Shown here: positions 34,013 to 44,192 of the stretch, piece after piece
Numbering within the stretch: the first letter of the stretch is position 1
Layout: every line of letters starts with the position of its first letter
Notes under the pieces: model-generated
What the model was told of the DNA's origin: nothing
What the model saw: only the letters and a program-made list of their open reading frames with translations
The model's database searches: none
Position numbers and translations under genes: made by a program
Origin: a bacterium
Lineage (GTDB): Bacteria; Sumerlaeota; Sumerlaeia; SLMS01; JAHLLQ01
Direction of reading: 5' to 3'
Assembly: GCA_020444065.1 (NCBI GenBank)
Contig: JAHLLQ010000001.1
Span: forward strand, 248,001-312,000
Length of the DNA: 64,000 nt

Positions 34013-37000
34013 CTACTGGAAGACCCACTGGTTGCTCTTATTTGCGAGAGCCATGAGATCGACGGTAACGGTCGGGTGGTCGGGGTCATTGGTGGTGACA
34101 ACCAATTGTGCGTCGAGTTGGCCGAAGTCGGAAGGATTGCAGCGGAGCAAGACCGTGCGCTCCTCGTCGACGGCCATGGGATCGAGTGACGGCAGTTGGA
34201 TGATAGTGTAACTGGCCGCCGCGGCGCCGGTAACGGTGATTCCGTCGCCGGTGAATTGCAGTTCCTCGGACCCGGTGTTCTTGATCGTGAGCAGTTCCTG
34301 CTTCGTCGCGGAGTGCGTCATCGTGCCGTAGTCGATGCTGGTTGGGGTCACCTCGCATCTCGGAGCATTCAAGAGAGTTGATGTCTCGATCGTGTCGGGA
34401 ATCGGCTCCTGAAGGCCCACATTGTCAGAGGCACGCGTCGCGAATCCATACGTATGGCCAAGCTCGCCGGAATAACTGGCCGTCCCACCAAATACACGGC
34501 GACGCCAGAGATTGAGTTCGCCGCCGTCCTCTGACACATAGATATCGACGAAGGCGGCTCCCGATCCGGCCGGGCCATCGTCCATCGTCCATTCAAGTTC
34601 TACCGTGCTGCTGTTCGTTTCTCCAGGCAAAGCCGTCAGTCCGCTGTCAGGCGCCTGACTGTCGATGGTGTTCACCGTCAGGTTTGTCAGTATCGGATCG
34701 TTGAGATCGAAGACGATGTTCGCCTGGTTGAGTATTTGAGTTCCATCCGGCAGGTCCGGCAACGCATCGATCCGGAATCGGATGTAGCCCTCACCGGTTC
34801 CCTGCTCATCGTTTGGCGGAAGGAATCCCGCGAGAGGATCCTCGACCAACTCGCGCGTGTTGGGATCGATCGAACGCATCGCGAGAGTCATGATGCCCGA
34901 AACCTGATCGAAAGAGACCGCGACCTCGACTGGATTCGGATCGGTGCTGACGAGAGTCTGCGTTGTGAAGACCTGTGCGCTTGCCGGCAGAACGATCATC
35001 GCATCGTTGAACCCGATCTCCTCGATCTCCAGCGTGGACCAATCGAGCGCCGAGTCGATCTGATCAGTCACAATGACCTCTTGGGCCGAGGCTGTCGCCG
35101 ATGTCACATTTTCGAAATGCACCGTGTAGACGAGCGGCTCGTTGCCGGAGATGAACCCTTCGTCTCCGACGCCGGAGGGAGCCGATTTGTCGTTTGGATC
35201 GGCCGCCGAGATGACCTTGATCCTCTTGTTGTTAGGTTTCTTCTCGGGAAGTGGGCAGGTCACCGTATCGTTCTGCGTCAACCGCTTCCAGGTGTAGGTG
35301 TTATCCGGATCAGTCCCCATGATGAGGTTCTCCAGATGCAGGAAGGCACAGAAGTTGGCCTGCCACGTCTGGTAGCAGTCGTTGTTGACGATCCACTCAT
35401 CGGGACCGGCGTCATCGAGAGGCAATAACGTCGATTCGACGTAATTGTCAACAATGTACGAGTTCCCATTGGGCGAGGTGAGCATGACGGTCGTGTGGCC
35501 AATGCCAAGACCGTTCTTTGTAATACGTGTGACACTCCATCCATTGAGTGGATTGCCGGGAACAGAACCCTCCGTGTGCAACTTGGTGCGCAGATCATCC
35601 GCAGCACCCACGCATGCCGTGTTCCAGAACTTCATGAGGAAGTTGTTCTGATACCAGTGTTCCTGTGCAATGCGATAGGCTTCGCGGAGGGCCTCCAATT
35701 CATCCTCCGGGAAGTCGCAGAATTCATCCCTGTAGCTGTCGGACCGAGTCGGAGGACATGCCGGACAGAAAGCGGCGTCTAGAGATGGGGCAAGGTTGTA
35801 GATGGCCAATTGGAAGTCACCGTTGTTTGATGGCTTGATTGTGAAGGAGGAACTGCCTGTTTCTCCGGGGCGAAGCATTGGAAGGACAATCGGCCCCGCC
35901 ATCTGCATCCCATCGCTGTTTGTGACAATTGTTGGTGAGTAGTATCCCAGGCTTCCATAGGTGCCGTGTCCACCGAACGAGGAGTCCGGAGAGAGGCCAA
36001 ACGATGGCGGGATGTTTGCCAGGTAGATGACACCACCATAGGCGTTGGTATTTCCACGATTTCCGTAACGGAGTGTATAAGTCGCTTTTCGGCCTCGCCG
36101 GATCGTGTCTGGTCCGGATATATCGGTCCAGATATCTGCAGAGCCATCGCGCTGAACGATCACGGCATTCGCAAGCGCGTCCTGGCTTGTTTGTTTCTCG
36201 ATTCGCAAATCGTAGGCCCCCGGTGTCGCGCCGGCCAACGGGAACGTCGCTCTGAGGTGAGTCGAATCGAGCACCTCGACTGAAGTGGCTGCGACCTGTG
36301 CACCGCCGTGATCCAGTTTGCAGCCGATGCCCGATTCAAATCCGGCGCCTCGGATATCGAACGTTGTGTTGCCAAGATTTCCCGCGATGGACGGCGAACA
36401 TGCCTCCACGCCAAAGGGCAACGAGACGGCTGCGATGCTGTACTCATCGACGCCTATGGCGAGAGTCTCCGGATTCATCGTGATGAACCAGGTGGTGGGA
36501 TTTGCGCTGCTCGGCAGGAAGAGATCCGGCGACGACTCGCCCCACTCTGCGCTTGCGACTTCATAGGCAATCGACGACGGAATATCGTAGCGCGATGCGT
36601 AAAGCGCGGTCGTCGCATCTCCCAGTCGGGTCACGGAAACCTTCACATCGACTCCGCCGGGCACATCAACGCGGAACCACTCGCGGCGATCAACTTCGGT
36701 GAAGATGCTTTCGATTGCACTGCCATCGACAACGAGTGGCTGCAGGTCAACGTTTACAGGTGCAATCGAGAGCGCATTGTTATTAACCAGGTTCGCGCCC
36801 TCGAAGACGGTTGCGTGGCTGTTTGTGCGAACTCGCCAGTGGTATGCACCCGGGATGGCCGCAGGCATCAGGAAACTCATCATGCCCGATGTCGTCTTTC
36901 CGGGAGCGAGCGTCAGCCCCTCGCCGACTTGCGCTTCGCCAATCTCGACTCCTGGATCATCCGGATTCGTCGAATCGGAAACGCCCAGGAGATCGAACCA

Positions 37001-40000
37001 CGGCCCCGTCACAGGTTCCGAGCCCAGATTGGAGATCGTCCAGCGGAGTGTCGTTGTTGTACCGGCCACGACATCGGACGGTCCCATGATCGACGTCACA
37101 ACGAGATCCAGTGGGGATGGCGCCGTTTCGACGAACTCGATCGCTCCCATATCGGGGAACGTTCCGTCCAGCATCGCCGTGCCCGTGTTTGGAGTGCGCG
37201 GATCATCGTAGCGTGGGCTTCCGTAGAAATCGTGCTGAGTCGCCTCATCGCCTTCCGCGGCATCGATCATTGGGCTCACGTAGTACAAGCCGTAATCTCG
37301 CCTTGTAGCGTTCTTGTACTCCGGATCGACGGACACATTACCGTTGGTCCCGACAATGTCTTCCATTCCACTGAAGTTGATGCCCTGCGTGCTCCAAACG
37401 TTGGAGTAGCGCATATCGATTGGCGGCGAGCCACAGCACACCGCGAGGCCAACTTCGAGCGAATTGGAAATGATGCTGTTGTAGAGTTCGATCTTTCCAC
37501 CATGTGCCAGAACGCTGTGGCGGCAATCATCGATCGTGCAGTGCCGCGCGATAATGTCGCCGATTTGAGTTTGCAGTCCGCGCTCGCAATTTACGATCAG
37601 ACAATTCTCGAAGATTGCCGTGCCGCCCTGGATCATGACGGCATTGAAGAGTGAATCGAGAATCTCGCTATTGGAGACATTGATGAGAGCGTTGCCGTCG
37701 GATCGAATCGCGCCGGTGGAATCCCAGTTTCCAGTGGGCGAACCCGCGCCATAAGTAATCCGGACATGCTCAAGTGTGGCTGTGCCTCCATCGATGTGCA
37801 GCCAACGCCAGTCTCCCGGCGCAGGCGTTGTCGCATCGCCATCCTCGTTTGTGTCTCCACCAATAGAATCGTCCCGAATCGACGTGAACGTTATAGGATT
37901 CACGAGCGTACCGTTGGCGATCAGGTTTCCTCCACCCTGAACGACGATCTCGAGCATTGGATCGAACTTCACGATGGCCCCTTCGGCGATCTCCAGCGTG
38001 ATGCCGGACGGAACCGTGATAACCCCCGTGATGTGATGGATGGAGGTCTTACTCCAGAGTTCCGAGTCGGCCAGAATGCCGCTGTGCGTCGTACGCAGCC
38101 AACGGAGTTCGACATTTTCGTTCCTCAGGAACTGGCCGCCTGACTCAACAGTGATACCGACCCAATCGCCTGGAAGCGGACGGCTTGCGCCGCCATCCAG
38201 ATTCGAATCGCCGCCCGCCTCATCATCCTTGAGGGACGTGAAAATGATCTGCGCGCGCGAAGCTGCCGAGGCATCGAGGATCGCGCCGGACTCCACGGTG
38301 ATTCCCGAATCCTGAGTGAATTTCACGACCGCACCGCTCGCAAGAGTGACAACCGATCCCGTGGTCAGGTGCAGGTCTCCTTCAACACAATGGACCTTGT
38401 CCGCTGACCAGAACTCGTTGCCTGATATGCTGCCACTGTGCCACTCGAGTGAGTTATTGACCAACGCATTCATTGTGCTGTCGGTCACCCAGTGGCCTGA
38501 TGTGTCCCTGACGGATACCTGCAGTTGGTACACTCCATCGGCGACGCTTGTTGTATCCCACATCGCCGAGCCTTCGTCGGAGAATCCGCTGGCAACAGTG
38601 GTACTCCAACCCGTGCGATACGCCCGGAGTCGCGAACTGATACCCCAGCCTGTACCAAGGACTCTCCAGGTAATTTCTTCCGTATCGTGGAGCACCCAGT
38701 CGTTCGGCGCGGTCCACACAATGTATGGATCGGGAGAAAGGACGATCGAACCCTCCTCACCTGGATTCTGCCCGCCAGTGCCGCCGGAGACGTTCAACTG
38801 TGTTTCAGTGAAGTCTCCATCCTTTGAATAGGCCGCGATTCGGCCACCGGCACCGGCACCACACTGCCACTCCACATTTCCACCAATCGCGGTCACAAAA
38901 CCGCTTCCCGTCAGATTGGCGGCATTAAGAAGGACAGAACCGCCCGACCCGCCGGCGCAGTCGCCGGAGCCGGCAAGGCCGTTGGCCTCCACATTGCCGT
39001 CGATCGTGAGGGTCTCGCCTGTGGCGATCTCGATTGCTCCGCCGCCGTGGCCGCTCGGCGTTCCCTCATCTCCGGTTCCGCCGCCGGATCCCAAATCCAG
39101 CGGAATGTACATCGATCCGTAGGGAAGGCCGGGCACTCCAACACTACCGGCCCCGCCGTAGCCACCGTGGCCCGCGCCACCGCCGCCATTCCCATTTCCA
39201 AATCCACCACCGCCGGGACCGTAGCCGTTGGACTGGCGCGCAGGGCTTATGTATCCTTGTCCAGTCGCAGTAATGAGTGATGTCTCGTCGAGTTCGAAGT
39301 TCCGGGCTGTCAACTTGACGCCCTGACCGGCCCATTCATCATTCACGAGCGCCGTGCGGTTCTTGCCACGGGCAAGCACCGTCGAGCCGTTAATTATCCG
39401 TGTCTCATCGAGGACATCGAGCCAAGATCCGCCCGCCATCTCGAATTCCGATGCATTCTCAATTTGAGCAGACCACACCGTGAACTGCTCATCTTCCTCA
39501 AGGAAGAATCGGTGCGGGAAATACATCGCGAGGCCGGGCACGCTCTCGTCGACGAAGACGACGGTGCCCTGCTGGCCGTATCTACTCGGTGTCGGAGACG
39601 CCCCGCCACTCACGTCGGCGCCAGCGCTCCCGCTGTAGTTTGTGTTGTGATCGTAGTGGACGGCGATTCGCCCGCCGCCACCGCCTGGGGTAGTGGACCA
39701 GTTCGTATCTCCCCCCACGGCCTGCATCAGGCCGCTTCCCTTGATCGTGTCTGTCTCGACAAGAATCGAACCGCCCGCGCCGCCTGCACAATCCTGTGTG
39801 CCGCTGGCGCCATTGCAACTGACTGTTCCGTTCAGCGTGAGAGTGTTGACGACTTTGAGATAGACGGCGCCGCCGCCGTGGCCACTCGGAGTGCCCTCAT
39901 CACCGGCACCACCGCCGGAACCAAGATCCATCGGATAGAGCGGCGATCCATAGTGCAGTGCGACGGGCGTGCAATAGCCAAGCCCTCCGTCGCCACCGTA

Positions 40001-43000
40001 TGCGCCACCACCGCCGCCGCTTCCGACGCCGTTGCATCCGCCGCCAGGTCCATTGCCGACGGACTGTCTGCCTGGTGATGTATAGCCCTCACCGTCGGCA
40101 TTAATGGTGGCGCCGGCATCGATTGCGAAGTTGTAGGCAGTGATCTGAATGCCGGCTCCGGCCCAGACTCCGCCGACCATTGCCGTGCGGTTCTTCCCGT
40201 GTGCCAGGATCGTTGCGTTGCCTTCGACTGCGATGTCGCCGCGGGAGAGCTTCAGATGCGAACCACCGCTCATTTCAAAGGTCGCTTCGTTGTCGATCAG
40301 CATTTCACCCGCGGCAAATGTCTCATCTTCCTCCAGGAAGAATCGGTGCGCGACGTGCATACGACCGCCACTCAGAGTCTCATCGACGATAATAACGGTG
40401 CCTTCCTGGCCAACCCGCGCAGAAGAAAATCCGGGATCGACGGAGAATCCGTCGGTCTCGTCGTAACCGCTATTTGCACTGTAGTAGACCGCGATGCGGC
40501 CGCCGCCTCCCGAGGCCGTTCCCCACTCGGTTCCTCCGCCTTCCGCGCGGAACAGCCCAACGCCGTCGAGTTCATCTGATTCAACCCAGATCGAGCCGCC
40601 GGAACCACCCGCGCAATCGCCAGCGCCGCTGCCGCCATTCATCGTTACAAGGCCGTCGTTCGTGAAGAGACTATCAACGAGGATGTGAATTGCCCCACCG
40701 CCATGGCCGGTCGGCACACCTTCATCACCATTTCCGCCTGCAGAACCAAGATCCGTCGGTTCCATCGGCGAACCGTAATGCAGGACGGACAACCCGAAGT
40801 GATTTACGCCGCCATCCCCACCATACGCTCCGCCGCCGCCTGAGTTGCCTGCGCCGGCAAGTCCGCCACCCGGCCCATTGCCCGCCGTGTTGTATGCCGG
40901 CCGGGCGGTGTAGCCTTGAGCATCGCCAGTGATTGTCGAACCGGCTCCGATTGTCAGATCTGCGGCAGAGATTGTGACGCCTTCGCCGATCCACTGGTCC
41001 AAGACCTGGGCCGATGCGTTCTTGCTGCGGCACCAGATTGTCGAATTCTCGTTGAGCAAGAGTGGTCCTCCCGCCACGAGTTGCGAGCCGCCGCCCATTT
41101 CAAACATCGCTTCGTTGTCGATGATGATTTCTTGTGCGCCGAACACTTCATCGGGTTCCAAGAGGTAGCGATGTGCGAAGTGCATTCTATCGCCCGTTAC
41201 CGATTGGTCGACAACGATGACGGTTCCTTCTTGTCCGACATGCAAGTCAGAGTAACCTGGATCGACTGAGAATCCTGCCTTCTCATCGTATCCGACATTC
41301 ACCTCGTAATAGACTGCGATGCGGCCCCCTGCGCCGGAACCAGTCCCCCATTGCGTGCCACCACCAACTGCCTGGAAGAGGCCAGAGCCGTTCAGGCGGT
41401 TCGTCTCGACGAGAATCGAGCCGCCCGCACCGCCCGCGCAGTCTCCCGAAGCACCCGCACCGTTTGCGGTGACGAGACCGTCGTTCCTCAGAAGTTCTTC
41501 AACGGAAAGGTAGATTGCTCCGCCGCCGTGTCCGACGGGACTGCCTTCATCACCAGCACCGCCGGCAGATCCCAGATCCAACGGCAATGTGGGCGAGCCG
41601 TAATGCGCGGCTATTGCGCTGGCATTGCTGATGCCGCCATCGCCCCCGTAGGCACCGCCGCCACCGCCGTTGCCGACTCCATTTGCCCCGCCACCGGGGC
41701 CGTTACCCTGCGTCTGGCGCCCGAGACAGGTGTAACCCTGGCCATCGGCAGTAATCGTCGAACTTGTGGCCACGGTGAGATTCCGGGCCGAAATCACCAC
41801 GCCCTCGCCTTGCCAGCTTTCATCGACCATTCCTGTCCGGTTCTTGCCACGACACAGGACGGTGGCTTCGGTGATCTCCATGTCGGTATTTGCCTTCAGG
41901 TGTCCGCCGCCGCCGATCTCGATCAGTGCATCGTTATCCATCAGGATCTGTTCGGCGACAAATTCCTCACCTTCCTCGAGCAAGTACCGATGGGCGAAGT
42001 GCACGGCATCGCCGGGCACAGACTGATCGACGACGATGACGGTGCCTTCCTGTCCGAGGTGGCTGCTTGCCGCACCGGGGAGCACATTGAAGCCATCCCA
42101 TTCATCAAAACCTTCGTTGGTTGTGTAGTAGACGGCAATGCGTCCGCCTGCTCCGGAGGCCGTGGTCCACTGGGCGCTTCCACCGATGGATTGGAAGACG
42201 CCTGTGCCATCGAGTCTGGACGTCTCGACAAGAATAGCCCCGCCGGACCCGCCGGCACAGTCACCCGAAGCGCCCGCGCCGTTTGCGCTGATGGTTCCAT
42301 TGTTCAGCAGGAGATCGCCGACGGTCAGACGGATTGCACCGCCACCATGACCGACAGGGCTTCCTTCATCCCCGGTTCCACCGGCCGATCCCAGGTCAAG
42401 CGGCATCGTCGGAGAGCCGTAGTGCGATGCGACCACGCCGTAGTGGCTGCTGCCGCCATCGCCGCCAAAAGCGCCACCACCACCGCCGTTTCCAACGCCG
42501 TTGGTGCCGCCCCCCGGGCCATTGCCATTCGATTGCATACCGGGGCATGTGTATCCCTGGCCATCGGCCGTGATGATTCCCGTATCGCCAACAGTCAGAT
42601 TGTTCGCGGAGATCACAACTCCCTCGCCTTGCCACAGTCCGCCCACCTGGGCCGTTCGGTTCTTTCCGCGGCAAAGGATGGTTCCGGCGCCGTTCACAGT
42701 GAGATCGCCCGTCGCCGTGAGTTGGGCACCACCACCGACTTCGACAAGAGCGCTATTATCGATCACGATTTCTTGCGCGGTGAACGTCTCATCCTCTTCC
42801 AGAAGATAGCGATGTGCGAAGTGCACCGCGTTTCCAGTCACCGATTCGTCGATGACGATCACGGTTCCTTCCTGGCCATTGATGCCACTTGAACTTCCAG
42901 GCTGAACGGAGAAGCCGGCAGCCTCGTCGAATCCTTCATTCGAGGTGTAGTAGACCGCGATTCGTCCTCCGGCGCCGGATGCGGAGCCCCATTGGGTGCC

Positions 43001-43771
43001 GCCACCCTCCGCCTGGAAGATGCCCGAGCCGCCAAGACGTGCCGCCTCGACCCAGATCGATCCGCCAGCCCCACCCGCGCAATCGCCCGATGCGCTGTTT
43101 CCATTGGCCGTGATCGTTCCGTTGTTTGTGAGCAGATCGTGGACAACGAGATGCATCGCCCCGCCGCCGTGACCGGTGGGGGCTCCTTCATCTCCCGTTC
43201 CACCGGCCGAGCCAAGATCGATTGGTTCGAGAGGCGATCCGTAGTGTGCCGCCACAACCCCGGGAAGAGTCCTGCCCCCATCGCCGCCGTAGGCACCACC
43301 GCCACCAGTGTTTCCGTATCCGTTAGCTCCGCCGCCGGGGCCGTTGCCGTCCGACTGCATTCCGGGGCAGGTGTAGCCTTGCCCGTCCGCAGAGAGGAAA
43401 CCCCCGGTCGCGACGTCCAGTGTATTCGCCTCGATCGAGACACCCTGGCCGACCCAGAGCCCGCCAACTTGCGCGCTGGCGTCTTTGCCTTGCAGGACAA
43501 CGGCACTATCGGTCGCGATACTGAATTCGCCCGCGACGGTAACAGAGGAACCGCCGGCGATTCGAAGCGTTGCACTGTTCGTCACCGTCAGGCTGTCGTA
43601 GGCGTATGTGCCCTCCGGCCAGTCCTGGTCGGCATCAACGACCAGGTCTCCCTGAGCAGAGGCACCTGCGAAGCTGATAACGATGAGAGTTGCAGTCAAA
43701 GCGAGTACACGACTGACAAAGCAAGACGTGAACGCCCCACGGCGCCCAGAGAAAGTCTCGGAAGACATCAT
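34013..43771 (-). CDS. Giant exported multidomain repeat protein (3,252 residues)
   Basis: The start ATG at 43771 follows AGGAGG by five bases and begins a long signal peptide (cut near ASAQGD). Domains in order: six ~274-residue Gly-rich units (about 45-1680); a short Ig-like linker; a right-handed beta-helix region with imperfect repeats (about 1780-2200); a CARDB-like domain (LVVTSIMGPSDVVAGTTTTL); a pre-peptidase-C-like segment; an IPT-like domain; a DUF11-like domain; a Cys/His/Asp-containing module (about 2690-2807); a DPNDK-type surface repeat; a fibronectin-like part; and a final Hydin/choice-of-anchor-D domain (PTSIDYGTMTHSATKQ). There is no LPXTG, PEP-CTERM or type IX tail. Likely an adhesin or extracellular matrix protein; role and anchoring are inferred. 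The gene is transcribed alone. Confidence 0.85.
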   Translation of the reverse strand: MMSSETFSGRRGAFTSCFVSRVLALTATLIVISFAGASAQGDLVVDADQDWPEGTYAYDSLTVTNSATLRIAGGSSVTVAGEFSIATDSAVVLQGKDASAQVGGLWVGQGVSIEANTLDVATGGFLSADGQGYTCPGMQSDGNGPGGGANGYGNTGGGGAYGGDGGRTLPGVVAAHYGSPLEPIDLGSAGGTGDEGAPTGHGGGAMHLVVHDLLTNNGTITANGNSASGDCAGGAGGSIWVEAARLGGSGIFQAEGGGTQWGSASGAGGRIAVYYTSNEGFDEAAGFSVQPGSSSGINGQEGTVIVIDESVTGNAVHFAHRYLLEEDETFTAQEIVIDNSALVEVGGGAQLTATGDLTVNGAGTILCRGKNRTAQVGGLWQGEGVVISANNLTVGDTGIITADGQGYTCPGMQSNGNGPGGGTNGVGNGGGGGAFGGDGGSSHYGVVASHYGSPTMPLDLGSAGGTGDEGSPVGHGGGAIRLTVGDLLLNNGTISANGAGASGDCAGGSGGAILVETSRLDGTGVFQSIGGSAQWTTASGAGGRIAVYYTTNEGFDEWDGFNVLPGAASSHLGQEGTVIVVDQSVPGDAVHFAHRYLLEEGEEFVAEQILMDNDALIEIGGGGHLKANTDMEITEATVLCRGKNRTGMVDESWQGEGVVISARNLTVATSSTITADGQGYTCLGRQTQGNGPGGGANGVGNGGGGGAYGGDGGISNASAIAAHYGSPTLPLDLGSAGGAGDEGSPVGHGGGAIYLSVEELLRNDGLVTANGAGASGDCAGGAGGSILVETNRLNGSGLFQAVGGGTQWGTGSGAGGRIAVYYEVNVGYDEKAGFSVDPGYSDLHVGQEGTVIVVDQSVTGDRMHFAHRYLLEPDEVFGAQEIIIDNEAMFEMGGGSQLVAGGPLLLNENSTIWCRSKNASAQVLDQWIGEGVTISAADLTIGAGSTITGDAQGYTARPAYNTAGNGPGGGLAGAGNSGGGGAYGGDGGVNHFGLSVLHYGSPMEPTDLGSAGGNGDEGVPTGHGGGAIHILVDSLFTNDGLVTMNGGSGAGDCAGGSGGSIWVESDELDGVGLFRAEGGGTEWGTASGGGGRIAVYYSANSGYDETDGFSVDPGFSSARVGQEGTVIIVDETLSGGRMHVAHRFFLEEDETFAAGEMLIDNEATFEMSGGSHLKLSRGDIAVEGNATILAHGKNRTAMVGGVWAGAGIQITAYNFAIDAGATINADGEGYTSPGRQSVGNGPGGGCNGVGSGGGGGAYGGDGGLGYCTPVALHYGSPLYPMDLGSGGGAGDEGTPSGHGGGAVYLKVVNTLTLNGTVSCNGASGTQDCAGGAGGSILVETDTIKGSGLMQAVGGDTNWSTTPGGGGGRIAVHYDHNTNYSGSAGADVSGGASPTPSRYGQQGTVVFVDESVPGLAMYFPHRFFLEEDEQFTVWSAQIENASEFEMAGGSWLDVLDETRIINGSTVLARGKNRTALVNDEWAGQGVKLTARNFELDETSLITATGQGYISPARQSNGYGPGGGGFGNGNGGGGAGHGGYGGAGSVGVPGLPYGSMYIPLDLGSGGGTGDEGTPSGHGGGAIEIATGETLTIDGNVEANGLAGSGDCAGGSGGSVLLNAANLTGSGFVTAIGGNVEWQCGAGAGGRIAAYSKDGDFTETQLNVSGGTGGQNPGEEGSIVLSPDPYIVWTAPNDWVLHDTEEITWRVLGTGWGISSRLRAYRTGWSTTVASGFSDEGSAMWDTTSVADGVYQLQVSVRDTSGHWVTDSTMNALVNNSLEWHSGSISGNEFWSADKVHCVEGDLHLTTGSVVTLASGAVVKFTQDSGITVESGAILDASAASRAQIIFTSLKDDEAGGDSNLDGGASRPLPGDWVGITVESGGQFLRNENVELRWLRTTHSGILADSELWSKTSIHHITGVITVPSGITLEIAEGAIVKFDPMLEIVVQGGGNLIANGTLVNPITFTSIRDDSIGGDTNEDGDATTPAPGDWRWLHIDGGTATLEHVRITYGAGSPTGNWDSTGAIRSDGNALINVSNSEILDSLFNAVMIQGGTAIFENCLIVNCERGLQTQIGDIIARHCTIDDCRHSVLAHGGKIELYNSIISNSLEVGLAVCCGSPPIDMRYSNVWSTQGINFSGMEDIVGTNGNVSVDPEYKNATRRDYGLYYVSPMIDAAEGDEATQHDFYGSPRYDDPRTPNTGTAMLDGTFPDMGAIEFVETAPSPLDLVVTSIMGPSDVVAGTTTTLRWTISNLGSEPVTGPWFDLLGVSDSTNPDDPGVEIGEAQVGEGLTLAPGKTTSGMMSFLMPAAIPGAYHWRVRTNSHATVFEGANLVNNNALSIAPVNVDLQPLVVDGSAIESIFTEVDRREWFRVDVPGGVDVKVSVTRLGDATTALYASRYDIPSSIAYEVASAEWGESSPDLFLPSSANPTTWFITMNPETLAIGVDEYSIAAVSLPFGVEACSPSIAGNLGNTTFDIRGAGFESGIGCKLDHGGAQVAATSVEVLDSTHLRATFPLAGATPGAYDLRIEKQTSQDALANAVIVQRDGSADIWTDISGPDTIRRGRKATYTLRYGNRGNTNAYGGVIYLANIPPSFGLSPDSSFGGHGTYGSLGYYSPTIVTNSDGMQMAGPIVLPMLRPGETGSSSFTIKPSNNGDFQLAIYNLAPSLDAAFCPACPPTRSDSYRDEFCDFPEDELEALREAYRIAQEHWYQNNFLMKFWNTACVGAADDLRTKLHTEGSVPGNPLNGWSVTRITKNGLGIGHTTVMLTSPNGNSYIVDNYVESTLLPLDDAGPDEWIVNNDCYQTWQANFCAFLHLENLIMGTDPDNTYTWKRLTQNDTVTCPLPEKKPNNKRIKVISAADPNDKSAPSGVGDEGFISGNEPLVYTVHFENVTSATASAQEVIVTDQIDSALDWSTLEIEEIGFNDAMIVLPASAQVFTTQTLVSTDPNPVEVAVSFDQVSGIMTLAMRSIDPNTRELVEDPLAGFLPPNDEQGTGEGYIRFRIDALPDLPDGTQILNQANIVFDLNDPILTNLTVNTIDSQAPDSGLTALPGETNSSTVELEWTMDDGPAGSGAAFVDIYVSEDGGELNLWRRRVFGGTASYSGELGHTYGFATRASDNVGLQEPIPDTIETSTLLNAPRCEVTPTSIDYGTMTHSATKQELLTIKNTGSEELQFTGDGITVTGAAAASYTIIQLPSLDPMAVDEERTVLLRCNPSDFGQLDAQLVVTTNDPDHPTVTVDLMALANKSNQWVFQ
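38740..43640 (-). repeat. Six tandem ~820-830-bp coding repeats inside the giant gene
   Basis: The anchor motif G-x-GY-x(4-6)-Q/Y...GNGPGGG recurs six times at about 43370, 42548, 41729, 40908, 40079 and 39248, giving a period of 819-831 bases (~274 residues). Each unit reads: HFAHRYLLEEDE, a short beta-strand series, RGKNRTA-V, GEGVxIxA, the Gly-rich GGGGAYGGDGG, DLGSAGGTGDEGxPxGHGGGA, GDCAGGAGGSI-VE, and GAGGRIAVYY. Units differ at many positions, so the duplication is old. The GGSI...GGGGRIAIYY pattern occurs in many bacterial surface proteins. Confidence 0.85.
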
Positions 43772-44192
43772 TATTCCCTCCTGTTTGGACAACAAAAGAC
43801 GCTCGCCGACACAGCTACTCCACAAGCAGCGCATCCCCGCAGGTATGCGAGTTGGGGTGCAAGCGGACCCAATCCCATTTGGCGAGACTTGGTTTCTTCT
43901 ATCCGATGGACCGATCGGTGTCCATCGGATTTATTTTGTGGATGCAGAGTCCAGAAACCCGCAAGTGATGGTTTGTGAGGGTTTGATGTCACGGCTCAGT
44001 GGAACATGTTCATATATGCAGCAAAGAAGCCAGATTCAGCGCGAAGCAGGTCCGACGACGGGAACCCGCTCCAGTTTCGATCATTGCGGCCCGCTTCACA
44101 ATGGAGCGATCATCTCGCGATGATCGGGCTGATACAAATCGGTGTGACTTCCCCAGCCTTCAATCCAACCTCAAGCGAGTTTGATCGAATCA
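43772..44192. other. Non-coding gap with a long dyad upstream of the giant gene
   Basis: About 420 bases without a gene. The main feature is the inverted repeat ATCCGATGGAC (43901-43911) and GTCCATCGGAT (43920-43930), a perfect 11-bp stem whose loop contains the palindrome CCGATCGG. On the plus strand it is followed by TTATTTTG. It could be an operator or leader hairpin for the divergent giant gene and ribokinase gene, or a terminator-like barrier. No clear promoter boxes. Confidence 0.4.

Noticed and set aside
41351-42892. 513-codon open frame antisense to the giant repeat gene
   Set aside because: It mirrors the repeat period and is composed of Ala/Arg/Thr-rich shadow translation with no start signal.
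38740-43640. Possible CRISPR or non-coding tandem array
   Set aside because: The period (~825 bases) is far too long, units are diverged, and they keep one reading frame within a large gene.
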